In this document: piece after piece, positions 38,401 to 50,414 of the stretch
Layout: each line of letters opens with the position of its first letter
Position numbering within the stretch: the stretch's first letter is position 1
NCBI RefSeq assembly: GCF_013373865.1
Contig: NC_050471.1
Coordinates: 28,491,176 to 28,555,175, forward strand
Reading direction: 5' to 3'
From: Monomorium pharaonis
Lineage: Eukaryota; Arthropoda; Insecta; Hymenoptera; Formicidae
DNA: 64,000 nucleotides
Notes under the pieces: model-generated
Told to the model about the DNA's origin: nothing
Seen by the model: the letters and a program-made list of their open reading frames with translations, nothing else
The model's database searches: none
Translations under genes and position numbers: made by a program

Positions 38401-41400
38401 GTCCTAAGATGGATACATTCCGCGAAAAGAGAGTAAAACGAGATCTGTACTAGATAATAATATTTTTCGAAAGGAGATAAACGATCACGTCAAATTAATT
38501 GACAAGCGGTTAAATAAAATAAAGATTTAAACTGATATGCAACGAACTTTATGGAGCTTTGTGATAATGAAAAAAAATCAAGAGTAACGCACCATGAAAT
38601 GTGTGTGTGTGTGTGAAATAGAATAAAACAAAACAAAATAAAGTGCGAGAATAAAACGAGCAGCACCCTAGAGAAAAATATTACACGAAAGCGTTTTCGG
38701 TAACATCGCCCGTCGGCGATATCTTTCTGGAGGAGACACGTCTGGGACATTCGGGATCATTTCGGCGTATCATTTCCCGCGGATTTTCCGAGCGTGGGAC
38801 GCGTGGGACGGTTCGCTCGGCCGTGATCGCTCGTCCCGGGATTAGTCGACTGGATTCCGGGAGAATCGGGAGATTATGCCGCGCACGTTTTTTCGGAAAA
38901 TCTCGCGGGGAATTCTTTTTCATTTTTTTTTCTTCTTTTTTAAGGGGAGGGCAATCTCTCGAGAATATGTTCGTCTTGATTGCGAGACGGTCCGAGGAGG
39001 ACATTGCAGGATTTTTCGCCTTCCCCCTTTTCCCCCGCGTCCAGAAATTTGAAACGGCGAGTTTCTCGGATACCGTTAATCCGACGAGTAAATTCTTTTC
39101 GGCGGTCGTGACGGACGTGCGTATATATGGCAATCTGCGCCGTGTTCGATCGACCGAAGGCGATCATCAATTGATTGGGACAATTGAGGCGTGACGCATT
39201 ACATGTCTTTCGCGCGCGCTCTCTCTTTCTCTCTCACTCTCTTTCTCTCTTGCTTTCTCTCTCTCTCTCTCTCTCTCTTTTACGCGCGTGCCTTTCTTGA
39301 TTGATTCCGCGAAATTGATTCCTCGATTCGAACTCAAAGGAAAGATCGTGGATTTTTCACGTAAACTAGATGACAAGCGACTTTAACCATTAATTACGTG
39401 TCGGTCATTAAATGCAACGAATGCAACTTTTTGTCGTTTTACTTGCAGCAGGGATAGTTCGTCAATATTTAAAAATTAAGTGGGTTCGTTTAAATATAAA
39501 TGCAACTCCGAAATTGTTAATATATTCAATATACATGACTGCGGTAGTTCGTGTCGCGTTTCTTAAAAAGTTTTTCCATTTACAGTAGTTAATTCGCTGC
39601 TTTCAATTTTAATCCATTTTAGAAAACACTTCGAGTTCAAATATTTTCCTCGCCATGCCCTCGAAACGCCATTTGTCGCCGCCTATGATACGCTATATGA
39701 CCTGACAGAGAACAAGCAATCCACTAATAATCTATTTAAAAACAAACAACACGACAATCGCCAGTAAAGGCACCGATGAACATTGCATTCTTTTCAATTA
39801 AAAAAAAAAAATTGCGACTGAAACAAACAACAGTTTCTCTTATCGAAAATCCTCAAACGACGTGTGAAAAGATTTCGTGGACATTTTCATTTGATTGACC
39901 GGCCGATCTCAGAAATTTTAATAAATATAATCTCAAATTACTCATGTGACATTACCAAGTGTGATAGTCTTTTTGCTCTCTCTCTCTTTTGTTGTTTATG
40001 TTCGGTAGCAACGAAAAGTTCAGAAGTTAATCAACTCTTGAAATGAAAAGATATGGGTTTAGTATTGTCTATCTAAAAATTTCTATAATTCGAAAATTAA
40101 TCAGTTTATTTATCTCAAGTAGTTTGCTCTCTTTACATTGTGTGTTCCTGGAGTCTGGCCAATTATCAATCTTGAAATACGAGAAAGAGAGCGATGTTCA
40201 TCCCATCAAGGCTCTGAGATTCTATAGCCATTAGCCTGTGGGATTATCTCAGGATTCATGAACACACAAACACGATCACTAACGTGATGATTTAAGAATC
40301 AAATAGTTCATCTGAGGATTGATAAGTGCAACTTTTATTCTTTCCTAACTTGAGCTACATCGCATAAGACTGTCACATTGCGTGCGATTCAAGTTGATTA
40401 ACTCTAGAAATTTGTTCGAGCATATTTCTTTAATTAATCTCATACTATTTCATTTAAAATAATAGATCTATTACTAATAAGTAAATTTTATTAATTGTCT
40501 CTGTGTTAATGCATTGACGAAAATAAGGAATATCACAGTAATATATTTCAATCGAGAGTTTCTTTAAATTAGAATTACTTAAGTATAATGCTTTGTTAAA
40601 GATTGGTATAATTCCTGCCTATCGTTTACTTATTATTTTTTCTTAAACAGTATATGATCAGGAACTGGGCAAGAGACACTGCAGTGTATTTTTCAAGTTT
40701 TTGTTGGAAAGAAACTGCGCAGCATTTACTTACCATTTTTTCTAGCCTAATTTCTGATTAGTAAGAGATGACGAAACGATAGTCAGTATTTTTCTGTCCA
40801 GTTTAGGAACAGTTACTGCATAATTAATCTTAACCAGTAAAAACTAGCCAGTTTCTGGATAACGATAAATTATTCCCAGAAAATTTTCTACTCGGGTCGT
40901 CATATCTAATCATATTAATTTGCAATTCAAGATAGCAGCAATTTCGTTGGTTTCAATAAAATGATATACTGCGAGTGACTTTTCATCCATGCGCCAATTA
41001 ATTTTTTTTAATTAAAATAATATTTAATTTTCAGATCCTATAAATTTCTAACTATGTCAGTAAAACACGCGTAGCGATGTCCGATAAAATCTCTTTGCTT
41101 AAAAACATAATTCTCTCGCGATAATATACATTAACCCTGCATAAAATGTCTTATTCAAAAATAGTGCTTTTCATTCACGAGATTTTACGCACGGAATATA
41201 TTTCCATGCGAGGCGACAGCGATTCGCGCTACTTGAATTAATTTTAACATAAATATAATTAAATATACATGTAGAGAAGTTACTTTGTCGTTAAGTTGTC
41301 GAAGCTACTAATAGTTAGAGCGGTATAAGGCGATCGGCTGCGACAGCGGCGGGAATAATGGACGCGATTCGTGTTTCAGACATGTCCCTGTGCCACTTCA

Positions 41401-41438
41401 AGATCTGCAACATGGGACGTAAGAGGCAATCGAAATAA
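33297..41438 (+). CDS. CNMa: CNMa-B: CNMamide neuropeptide precursor
   Basis: Non-coding exon about 33297-33374 (donor GTAAGT), then 36324-36520 (ATG 36344), 37512-37773, and 41380-41438 (stop TAA). Phases agree, giving 165 codons. A signal peptide (TSLCLLAVLLVLSCAA) leads the protein. A Pro-rich segment and a charged, coiled-coil-like propeptide (NRLKQLSELKHRLVEQEHEI) follow. After the dibasic KR comes EGMNTVSYMSLCHFKICNM, then G (amide donor) and RKR. The product is a C-terminally amidated peptide with a Cys-HFKI-Cys ring. CNMamide is an insect neuropeptide defined by this CHFKICNM-amide core and acts through a GPCR. Intron 2 (about 1 kb) and intron 3 (3.6 kb) are enlarged compared with CNMa-A. 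Confidence 0.93.
33547..33950. mobile_element. 404-bp MITE with long terminal inverted repeats, in CNMa-B intron 1
   Basis: Left end CAGAGTGTCCCAAAACATGTGGG and right end the complement of CAGGGTGTTCCAAAACATGTGGG. Pairing continues inward for roughly 75 bases (through AAAATCCAATATT). It is flanked by TATATA-rich DNA, consistent with a TA target. A degraded relative lies at 972-1257. Confidence 0.8.
33951..33984. repeat. TA microsatellite
   Basis: (TA)n directly abutting the right end of the MITE. Confidence 0.9.
34550..35540. other. GC-rich island in CNMa-B intron 1
   Basis: CpG-dense block with a CT tract at about 34816-34847 and another at about 35421-35481. Open frames here overlap on all strands and resemble no family. 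It may be an alternative promoter or enhancer; unit A has no equivalent. Confidence 0.35.
35421..35481. repeat. CT microsatellite
   Basis: Long uninterrupted (CT)n in the CNMa-B intron 1 GC-rich island. Confidence 0.9.
36611..37280. mobile_element. Probable DNA-transposon remnant in CNMa-B intron 2
   Basis: GAGAAGGTGATAATATGGCCA at the left is mirrored by the complement of GAGAAGGTGGTAATATGGCCA at the right, about 670 bp apart. CNMa-A's intron 2 at this point is only 108 bp, so this insertion explains most of the size difference. Boundaries are approximate and no target duplication is clear. Confidence 0.6.
37774..41379 (+). other. CNMa-B intron 3
   Basis: AT-rich intron with a GC-richer part at about 38.7-39.3 kb that carries CT-rich tracts (about 39220-39280). 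No nested gene recognised. Confidence 0.5.
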
Positions 41439-42557
41439 ATCTCCGTAAACGGCAGTCGCGAGAAGTTCGAAGCGGACGGCGGGCGCGGCGAGGAGTTGAG
41501 AAGCTAGGAGGAGACCTCACCTTGTGCTTTAAAGAAAATTAAGTAAATGAGCCAAATGAAAAAATACAACCGCTTGCCACACGGTCCATCGAAAATTGAA
41601 GTTGCGAAGGTAGCAACGACGAGCGGTCAGTTTCTAATTATTTCGCTTTTTCTCTTTCGAAATATCCTCTTCATTAAAAAAAGGAGGGGGGGGGGTAAAA
41701 AATTGCCGTATCTGATATCCAAATCGTTTCGCCGGACACGTTCTTGTGAGTTCAGCAATAAGAGCGAACTAAGATACTTAATTCGAGAACAAACCAAAAT
41801 CAAAGCGCCCTTTTCTCCTCGAAAAGTACGGCCAAGTGCGGAGAGCAGAGAAGGTAAAAAGGTTTGCGCCATTTGCAAAAGAAACGTGGAATTTATTGAT
41901 AAAAGTTGCCGCTCCTCCTTGCTATCCCTTCGGGACAATGATTGTCACCAGTATTACACACATGCACACACACACACACACACATACGCACACACATACG
42001 TACACGCCACGTTGGATATCTACGTGCGAAAAGTGAAACAGCGCGAGTCGCTCGATCACCGCGATCAGGCGCTTCATTAACAAACGTCGATCCCCCCCAC
42101 CCTCCTCTCCCGTTGCTGCAACGAAGCACCCTCTCCTCGAGGGTGCGGAACAACGTGTGCGTGTGTAGAGAGAAGAGAGAAAAAAATACTCAGCAAAGAA
42201 AAAGAAGGAAAAAAAACACACAGAGAAACGTTTGTAATGTCGAAACCGTCCTCGGCACACACCGTCCGACTGGTTCGGACGAGATCCGCGCGAGCTGCCC
42301 GACTACGTACGGTTGTCTGTGGCTGACCACCTTGCTAGAGATATATACCGAAACGATCAACGACGAGGTACTGTTTTAAGTGGAGGAACGCGCGAACAGC
42401 GATGTGATTTCGATTGTGTACCGGCATATCGCAATATCCCGATTTTTTTAAGGCCAAAACGGAAAAAAAAAAGAAATCGAACGTTTCGAAGTTTAAATTC
42501 TCATCACTGATATGATTTTATCAGGAATATTGTAACGGAGTCATAGTGTTGTTATGT

Positions 42558-42914
42558 AGAGATGTGCGAACTAATTCGAAGTGAAATTAGGTAAAATTTG
42601 CGATTCGAATTCGAATTAATCAAACATTTCGAGCTTAAAAAGTTCGTTTTACATATTTGTGGAACCTTATAAAATTATATTTAAGGTGACCTTATATCAT
42701 CTCGATATTATATTTTTCTTACAATACAGAAAGCCTTTGTAATTATCTATTAATATTAATATTGAATAAAATTATGTTGTTAATCAAAGGTTATGTAGCA
42801 AACACTAAATTTTATTTTATTCGACCGGATTCAATTCCATTTCAAATTCGAACAAAGAAATGAAATTCAATTCAATCCAATTTGGCTTCAAAAAACTCTG
42901 ATTCACACATCTCT
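42558..42914. mobile_element. 357-bp MITE, AGAGATGTGCGAA termini
   Basis: Left terminus AGAGATGTGCGAA and right terminus TTCACACATCTCT form an inverted pair. Subterminal GAATTCGAATT and AAATTCGAA motifs recur at both ends. TTGTTAT occurs near both flanks, but an exact 8-bp duplication is not clear, so hAT membership is only a suggestion. Confidence 0.65.
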
Positions 42915-44674
42915 TATTGTTATATTGCTGAGGGTCAACGGCATCATAAATTGATCAGATCTGTAGTGTACTTCGAAGTATGTATTATATATCTCACAAA
43001 AAGAAAGAAATAACATATACATGTCAATAAAATTCCCAGACAATAAAAATTCCCGCATGTCTAAAAGACGTCATAAAGGCATCTTTACCGATTGTAGTTC
43101 GTTAAAATTCCGAGTTTAAACTTGTTATCTTTTGTAAGATGCACACTCAAAGAATACGCTACATCTGATCGATCTAATAACACTCGCTATTAAGTTAATG
43201 TAACATATATATACGTGTAACAGTATAATCGATATTATCGAAAAATTGTATGGATCCTCGTATAAACTGATTTTTATTATAAAATCAAAAAAATACCGTA
43301 ATCAATCTTACAACAATCTTTTCATTTCTTAAATATGTTATTAATACGCTATTAGTTAATTAAATACAATTATATATGTTATTAATTATTACATATAATT
43401 AATAGATTGTTGTTAATTATTGCATGGATTAATTTTGAAAGAAATCGTTATAAATGTACCAATATAGCACATTATAGCACATTGCAATAAATATAGAGCA
43501 ATCTTGTAAATTGCAAACGTAATATCGTAAAAATATCGTGAAGGCGCGGAAAATGAGAAAATATCCGACAAGATACAGTTAATATTTGCTCGCTAGATAT
43601 TAAAAATGTAACGAGGAATCCCACGATGTGATGTCTTCTCTCTTATGTATCGCATATGACTTCGTATTTCTAAGGTAGGCAAAAGGTGAGAAATCCTTTA
43701 AAAGATTTTAAATGCGTTGATTTTGAACAGACAGCAAGAAGAACGTCCCAATTATGAGTTGCTAACGATTTATTAGTTTTTGATTCATATTTTGATTACG
43801 CGACTGAAATGCCTGGCAAAATTCAAAAGGTCAAAAGCCAAACAATTCGAAATGTTAATTTTTTACAGTAAAAAAAGTTGACAGGGCATTTTACGAGATT
43901 TTAAAGTGAGCTTCTGTTATTCCTCTTTACAGAGCGGAAGAAAGAAAGGAAGGAAGGAATACAAACGAGAAAAGCATCGCTTGGGCTTTATGCCGACTAA
44001 ATCGATCGGTGCACTAAAATCAAAAACTACTTATTGAAAGTACCTCGTCGGTGGCGGAGCACGAGCATGTAGATAGTTGTTTCTTTTTGCAAAAAAAAAA
44101 ATCACATCGACCGTTTAGAAAAAAAAAGTGGTGTCAATTAAATAATTGGGCGATTAAAAGTAAGCAGTTATTATTTTCATCGAGAGATATAGTATATGTT
44201 GTTGTAACCGAAAGGCTTGAGAAGATTTATGAGATAAAAATAAATGCGACTTATGCCGAAAATCAAGTGGTTTGTGTATTTATCGAATATTAAAATGTCC
44301 CTAACAGTGTTGAACATTAGCCATATTGGACCCAGCTTTCTCTCCTATCACAGGCTCTACGATAGCAGAGAGTCGATTAGCCCCCCCTAGCTTTAATTAC
44401 TAGTAATAAATAATAAAAATAATTCCCCAAAACGTAGAAATAGATTTAGAAAACGTAGCAAGTTTCAATAAAACGATCGATCGACATCGACTGATTACTT
44501 CTAGCAGGGATCTTTAAATCTTTATTTTCATAGAACGACAGACCTTGTCCCGTAGAAAAATTACTGTCGTAATTAACTTGCCTCAAGAAATAAATTTTTC
44601 TGAAGAAAGAAATTTCCAGAGAGTTCTTTCGGTTTTTTGAACGTTGGTAGAGTCAAACGTCGCGACGTTGAGAG

Positions 44675-44677
<3 letters not shown>

Positions 44678-44731
<54 letters not shown>
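44678..44731. repeat. GA microsatellite
   Basis: Long (GA)n; open frames across it are artefacts. Confidence 0.9.
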
Positions 44732-44733
<2 letters not shown>

Positions 44734-45225
44734 ATGTGCAAGATTTCTGGTATGCTGGATGATATATATATATATATAGACACTTATATGCGCCAATCAA
44801 TGAGAGAAAAGAAAGAAAAGAAGAGGAGGAACTTGACCAACTGTGCGCCAATTATTTAATCGACACCAATCGAACCGTTTTCTCGGTCGCGCCTAGTAGG
44901 TCGAATAATAAGCAGTAACGGGCGACGCAAACTAATGTCGAGAGTAAGAATGAAAAAGAAAAGACGAATTACGAAAAGCTCTCCTCCTCGCTTGCGTCGC
45001 GCGGACGCTCTTGCGACGTACAAATTTTATCTATCGCTGACGGACTACACGTGAGGATTTCGCGAGGAAAATAAAGCGACTATAAGACGGGAGAGGGGAG
45101 GGGGACAAAATATCGCGACGTTTTACAGTGAACACGCTAAGATCCTGAAATGGGAAGTCGTCGATAATGGAAGACAATCTCTCGCGCGCGATCCAAGTTA
45201 GAATATGAAATCAATACGGTCTCTA

Positions 45226-45345
45226 TATTTATTATTATTATTATTATTATTTTATTACTATTATTATTATATTGTTATTTTTATTATTACTATTATTATG
45301 TTATTATAATTATGTTATTATTATTATGTTATTATTACATTTTTG
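45226..45345. repeat. ATT triplet repeat
   Basis: Imperfect (ATT)n with TTATTATG variants over about 120 bases. Confidence 0.9.
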
Positions 45346-47386
45346 TTACTATTCCTTAGTTAAGTTAAGTCGAAGGAACACGCGTGCCAAATCTCTTTCT
45401 CACACTATATAAACATTTTACCATGTAACCAATTAACGCAGAGTTTGCCAGTAATTCGTTATTATTGCAATTCACCATTAGTGATACATTTTCGAGTGCA
45501 TTTGGAGTATATTTCGAAATGCATTTCGCGGAAACCGAAATGGAGAAAGTGAAATGGAAGGAGGGCACCCGCATTCCTTCATTATTTATGAATTGCCCGG
45601 CCGTTTCTTTGAGAAAGAAACGCACCGCCTCTTATTTATTTAACTAACGTTAATGGATACCTCGGTAAAGCGTTCGTGGTATTTATCCTCCTCCTCCCTC
45701 TCTCCCTCTCCTCCACTTGTAAACTAATCGATCTTCTTGCGCTTAATTCGTAACTTGCCGGTGCTTCCTTTTCTCCCGCCTCTGCATTGTCAATTGAGCG
45801 TGCTTATGCGAATCCGATTCGTTCAGGGATTTGAGCTAGAAGGAAAACAAAAAAGGGATATTAATTAAAAGTGGAAAGGAAATAAAACGCGCGGATCGGC
45901 GCATGTACCTCATGCACAAATCAATGCTAACTGCTAATAAACTGTATCATCAGAAGTCTCCTCGTTTATTTGTCCTGTTTATCTGCATTATTTTATTTTT
46001 TGCACCATTTAATTCCATCGCAGAAGATACCTGCGATGAGAATATTTCTGGGAATTTTTCAAAAGTTTTTAATAATTTTACAATCTTTTTAGAAAATGTC
46101 TCAAATTTTTATAAAGTAGAATATTTTTCAATAATGTTAAGTTCAATAATGTTCTAAAATTGTTCATAAACGTAAATTTTAAAATGTTTTAAGATTAAAA
46201 AAATGTTTTATCCTAAAATTTTGAAAAAAAAATCTTAAACTCAAGATAGTAAAAAAAATTAGTAAATATATTATAAAATATTATGAGAATTTCTTTTAAG
46301 AGACCTTTTCAAAATATTCTCTTCTTCGCGGTATATTTATTTTTAAAAAACGCATTCAACAGAATTGTTCGGACAAATGTCTGCGATTTTTTGCGGAATC
46401 GAAAAAAGATGTGTAACAATGTCTCATTTTGCATGAAAAAATTATCTTGAAGATCGAAGGTGCAATTCTTTCTCGACATTAAAGTTAAAGTTTCGACAAT
46501 TGAACGTCTAATCTAAACTAACTATAGAATCTAATTGTGGGAAATCAAACGAGCGCACAAATAAATCAAAAAGTGCATCCATGCGCCATCTACGATAATG
46601 GAATCAATTATATAAGAAAAGATACTGATGATTGCGTTCAGGGAACGTACTATTGCCCTACTATATGCATTACTTCATTACAGAAGAATAAATTTACAAA
46701 AGAGCGCATTTTCTTTATTTCTAATAAAATTTAATATTCTTTCAATTAAGTTAACCTTATCACACTTATTTTTATTCCTTAATATGTGTACCACACTCCG
46801 CGGTACATTTTATATTATTCGCGGGACCGCGATTTTCTCGCCTTGTCATTTTTTTCATTCTAATTAATATTTGTAACCTTATTGTAATATAAGAATTGAA
46901 AGCGACGAAGTCTAAACAAGACAAAATGCAAAAATAGGGGAGAAAAGCCAAAAAGCTAGAGAACCGAAAAATGTTAAGTAGTCCGCTGGATCCATAGATC
47001 GAGTGACGATCAAGCTAGGGTTAAGTTAAAGTTAATATGTTTTCCTATTGTGTATAAAACGAGTTCTCCTATGAGACGATGTTAATTAAACTCATCTAAC
47101 AATGTAAATTAAAAAAGTTGTAGAACTGAGCCTATGAAATTCTCTTACCAAGTGCATCTCTCAAAAATAATCCCGATTATTTCGCTCTCTCCCTCTTCGG
47201 GCGCGTTCGCAAGTGAACGTAGCCGATCTCGCGCGGCAGGCGACGGGCCAATCCGCTTGGCGCGCCGTGAAGTTGGCTGCGCTCGCTGCGCCTCGCAGCG
47301 GCGCGGCGGCGTCGCGCCGAGACGTGAGCGCACGGAGACACACGCGCGACACGCGACGCCGACGCGAACACTCCCTACGGAGTACT

Positions 47387-47905
47387 ACCTGTGATGCGAT
47401 TTCAAGCCCGGGCACGCTCACGCACACATCGCACTCCCCCTATCCGTGAGGCACGCGCGCTCGGCTGCGATCGGCGTGAGCCGTCGCGCACTCGGCTACG
47501 TTCGCGGCTGAGTTCGTCCCTTTCTCCTCTGCCTCTTCCCCCATCTAACGTTTTCTGACTTCGAGCTCCGAGGCGATCGCCGGCGTCTAATGCTTTTTCA
47601 GAATATGTTTATCGCGCGGGCGCCGCCGGCTCTCGCGATTATTATGATCGGCGCATAATTGTAAAAATAAATATGTACAATTTAATCAATATTTCCTTGT
47701 TATTCCATGTAAATTGAATTTATAAATAAAATGTTATTAAATATATCTTATGGTTAATTAAATTAATTATTTAATTATTTAATTAAGTAACGTGCGAAGA
47801 TTTAAAAAACCTTTTTCTTCGGTAATTTTACAAACTTCGATAACTTCACAAAATTAATATTGGATAAGTTAATATATTTTTTTAACTAAATCAAGTTAAA
47901 GCTAA
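47387..47905. repeat. Left arm of large inverted repeat (intact arm)
   Basis: GC-rich outer part (about 47387-47640) and AT-rich inner part. It is the reverse complement of 49324-49785 and, beyond the MITE, of 48838-48893. By eye the GC-rich outer part is essentially identical between arms. It reads straight through GATAACTTCACAAAATTA, the uninterrupted version of the MITE insertion site in the other arm. Confidence 0.9.
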
Positions 47906-48837
47906 TAGCATATAAAATTAATTTTCTTAAATTAAAAGTTGCGAAATAAACGAAAAACTGACTTAGTTGAAAGTTAAGTTAAATCAACTCAAGTTAAATT
48001 TAAACTTAATTTTGCAAAACGTTATTTATATTTATTTTAAATTAGAAAGTCATAGTTTGTTTAAACTAGATTATCAAAACGATTATAATTAGATTAGATC
48101 ATAAAATATATTCAACAGTCAATATTACAAAGTAAGCGAAAAAAAGAATCAATTAACACCGTGAAAAATAAGTAACAATAAGCAATAGGACATAACAAAC
48201 AATAAGCAATAGGAAATTCACTCTTTGCCTGAGACGTGGAGAATAGAATCGAGGCTTATAAATATCAATTTTATTTCTAAAAGTAGTAGCTCTTAAATTT
48301 TTTAAAATAAGACAAAATATGTATGAAATAAATGTGTACAAAAAAGCTGTGTGTGTTTCTATAGACATTTTTTATATAAACACATAACTAAATGTGACAG
48401 AGACCCATTTCTGACATCACTAAAATAAAGCAAGTAATAAGTAAAGAAAAGACTTTTGCTCGAACAATTCGAATATGATAAAAAACTTAACAATCGCGCA
48501 TGCATTAATAATTATAATTTTTATAATTCCTAGTTTGCTTTTTTGTGCGACGCTTAATAATAATAAAATACGTTTTAAATCATGTTCCTTTAGTTTTTTG
48601 TCAATGTCCTTTTTCTTATAAAATGTAGAAAATTGTTAAATAGTTATATTTTATAAATATTTTACTAAATAGTAAAAGTTAATAATAAAGTTAAAAAGCT
48701 AATGACTTTTAACTTTATTAATTGTAAATTTTAATTTTTAATTTTAACTAAATATTTTTGAAATACATAAACTTGTTAATTTTTTCCCAAGTTTTAAAAA
48801 TTTATTTATGTAAAAGAAAAAATTATGAGAGAAAAAA
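47906..48837. other. Spacer of the inverted repeat
   Basis: AT-rich. Up to about 48115 it matches the tail of duplication unit A (17.44-17.7 kb). No gene recognised. Confidence 0.5.
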
Positions 48838-49785
48838 TACTTTAACTTAATTCAGTTAAAAAAATATATTAACTTACCTAATATTAATTTTGTGAACCCA
48901 GGAAAAAATGTTTTATATAAAAACATATAAATATATATAAAATATGTCCATATATATTTATATTAGCTTCCTTTCTTTTGTAAAATTTCTGTTTGATATA
49001 AAAAAATAATAGTCATACTGAAAAGATAGAAACTAATTAAAAAATAATTTTCGCATTGCTTCTTCTAAGAAAGTTAAGTATAAAAAATTTCCGAAATATA
49101 TATGATTGTATATAGACAATTTTTCATACATAGCTTTTTTAAAAGAAGCAATGCAAAAATTATTTTTTTAATTAGTTTCTATCTTTTCAGTATGACTATT
49201 ATCTTTTTATACCAAACAGAAATTTTACAAAAGAAAGGAAACTGATATAAACATATATAGACATCTTTTATATAAGTACATATATTTATATATGTTTTTA
49301 TATGAAACATTTTTTCCCGAGAAGTTATCGAAGTTTGTAAAATTACCGAAGAAAAAGGTTTTTTAAATCTTCGCACGTTACTTAATTAAATAATTAAATA
49401 ATTAATTTAATTAACCATAAGATATATTTAATAACATTTTATTTATAAATTCAATTTACATGGAATAACAAGGAAATATTGATTAAATTGTACATATTTA
49501 TTTTTACAATTATGCGCCGATCATAATAATCGCGAGAGCCGGCGGCGCCCGCGCGATAAACATATTCTGAAAAAGCATTAGACGCCGGCGATCGCCTCGG
49601 AGCTCGAAGTCAGAAAACGTTAGATGGGGGAAGAGGCAGAGGAGAAAGGGACGAACTCAGCCGCGAACGTAGCCGAGTGCGCGACGGCTCACGCCGATCG
49701 CAGCCGAGCGCGCGTGCCTCACGGATAGGGGGAGTGCGATGTGTGCGTGAGCGTGCCCGGGCTTGAAATCGCATCACAGAGTACT
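48838..49785. repeat. Right arm of large inverted repeat, split by a MITE
   Basis: Made of 48838-48896 plus 49321-49785, the reverse complement of the left arm. The outer end borders the presumed 5' region of the integrin gene. The GC-rich part may therefore be that gene's promoter, copied in reverse at 47.4 kb. Confidence 0.85.
48897..49320. mobile_element. 424-bp palindromic MITE with 3-bp GAA target duplication
   Basis: Termini CCCAGGAAAAAATGTTT / complement of TCGGGAAAAAATGTTT, continuing into paired ATATAAAAACATATA and further matching blocks towards the centre near 49100. GAA flanks both sides (48894-48896, 49321-49323). The left arm of the inverted repeat has a single GAA at this point. 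This is a proven insertion with its empty site in the same window. A 3-bp duplication suggests a PIF/Harbinger- or CACTA-like mobiliser. Confidence 0.9.
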
Positions 49786-50414
49786 ACCGGAGTGCTCGGT
49801 GCGTTCGTTTGACGGATTGCCATTTATGGTGATCCCCGAGTAGACGACGAGGGAAACATCAACCCAAACATCGGCGCCTGTGATGCTGTGAGGCCGAACG
49901 CAGCGGGGTAGAAGGAAAAGGAAGGTGGAAAGACGTCCCGCGCGTAAATAAGCAGGTAAAGCCAGCGTCTCTGTCTCGACTAGGAGCCCCGAACCTCCGC
50001 CACCGCGCCGTGAGCGATGATGCTCGCGCAAATATAAAGATGACGGCATCGCTGTCGTGTGAAATACTATGAATAAGCAACGGTGGTTTCGTGCACCGGG
50101 GGTGAGGTGAGCGCTGCTACCGGGTCAGTCGATTCAGTTTCCGATCCCGATCGCGATCTCCTGTCGATCTCTCGCGTCGAGACGCTCGGTTCCCGAGAAA
50201 TGGGAGCGAAATCGTATGTAATCCGAGCCGCCCGTTTCCGATATCCTACGTCGATACGTTGAGAACTCTTTCGGTTCTTTCACTAGTCTACGGTTCCTAA
50301 ATTTCTAACACCACCTTAATTGTTATATAATTGTGACTCCTTTTACATTTATTATTATTATTGTTTCTGCGTTCTGTGTTAAAAGATTTATTGGTTTATC
50401 CATGATTTTGCAGA
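49786..50414 (+). promoter_or_regulatory. 5' region and first intron of the integrin beta gene
   Basis: CpG-rich to about 50.25 kb, probably holding the transcription start and a non-coding exon. The donor could be at about 50106 (GAG|GTGAGC). An AT-rich stretch then ends in the acceptor TTTTGCAG just before 50414. Confidence 0.5.

Larger units (their letters stand above)
41439..47386. other. Downstream tail of duplication unit B, no gene recognised
   Basis: Non-coding. It contains blocks collinear with 16.24-17.12 kb (at 41420-41650, 45710-45985, 46530-46620) separated by insertions. Microsatellites lie at about 41957-42003 (CA), 44678-44731 (GA) and 45226-45345 (ATT). CpG-rich patches occur at about 42.0-42.4 and 47.2-47.39 kb. 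Confidence 0.45.
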
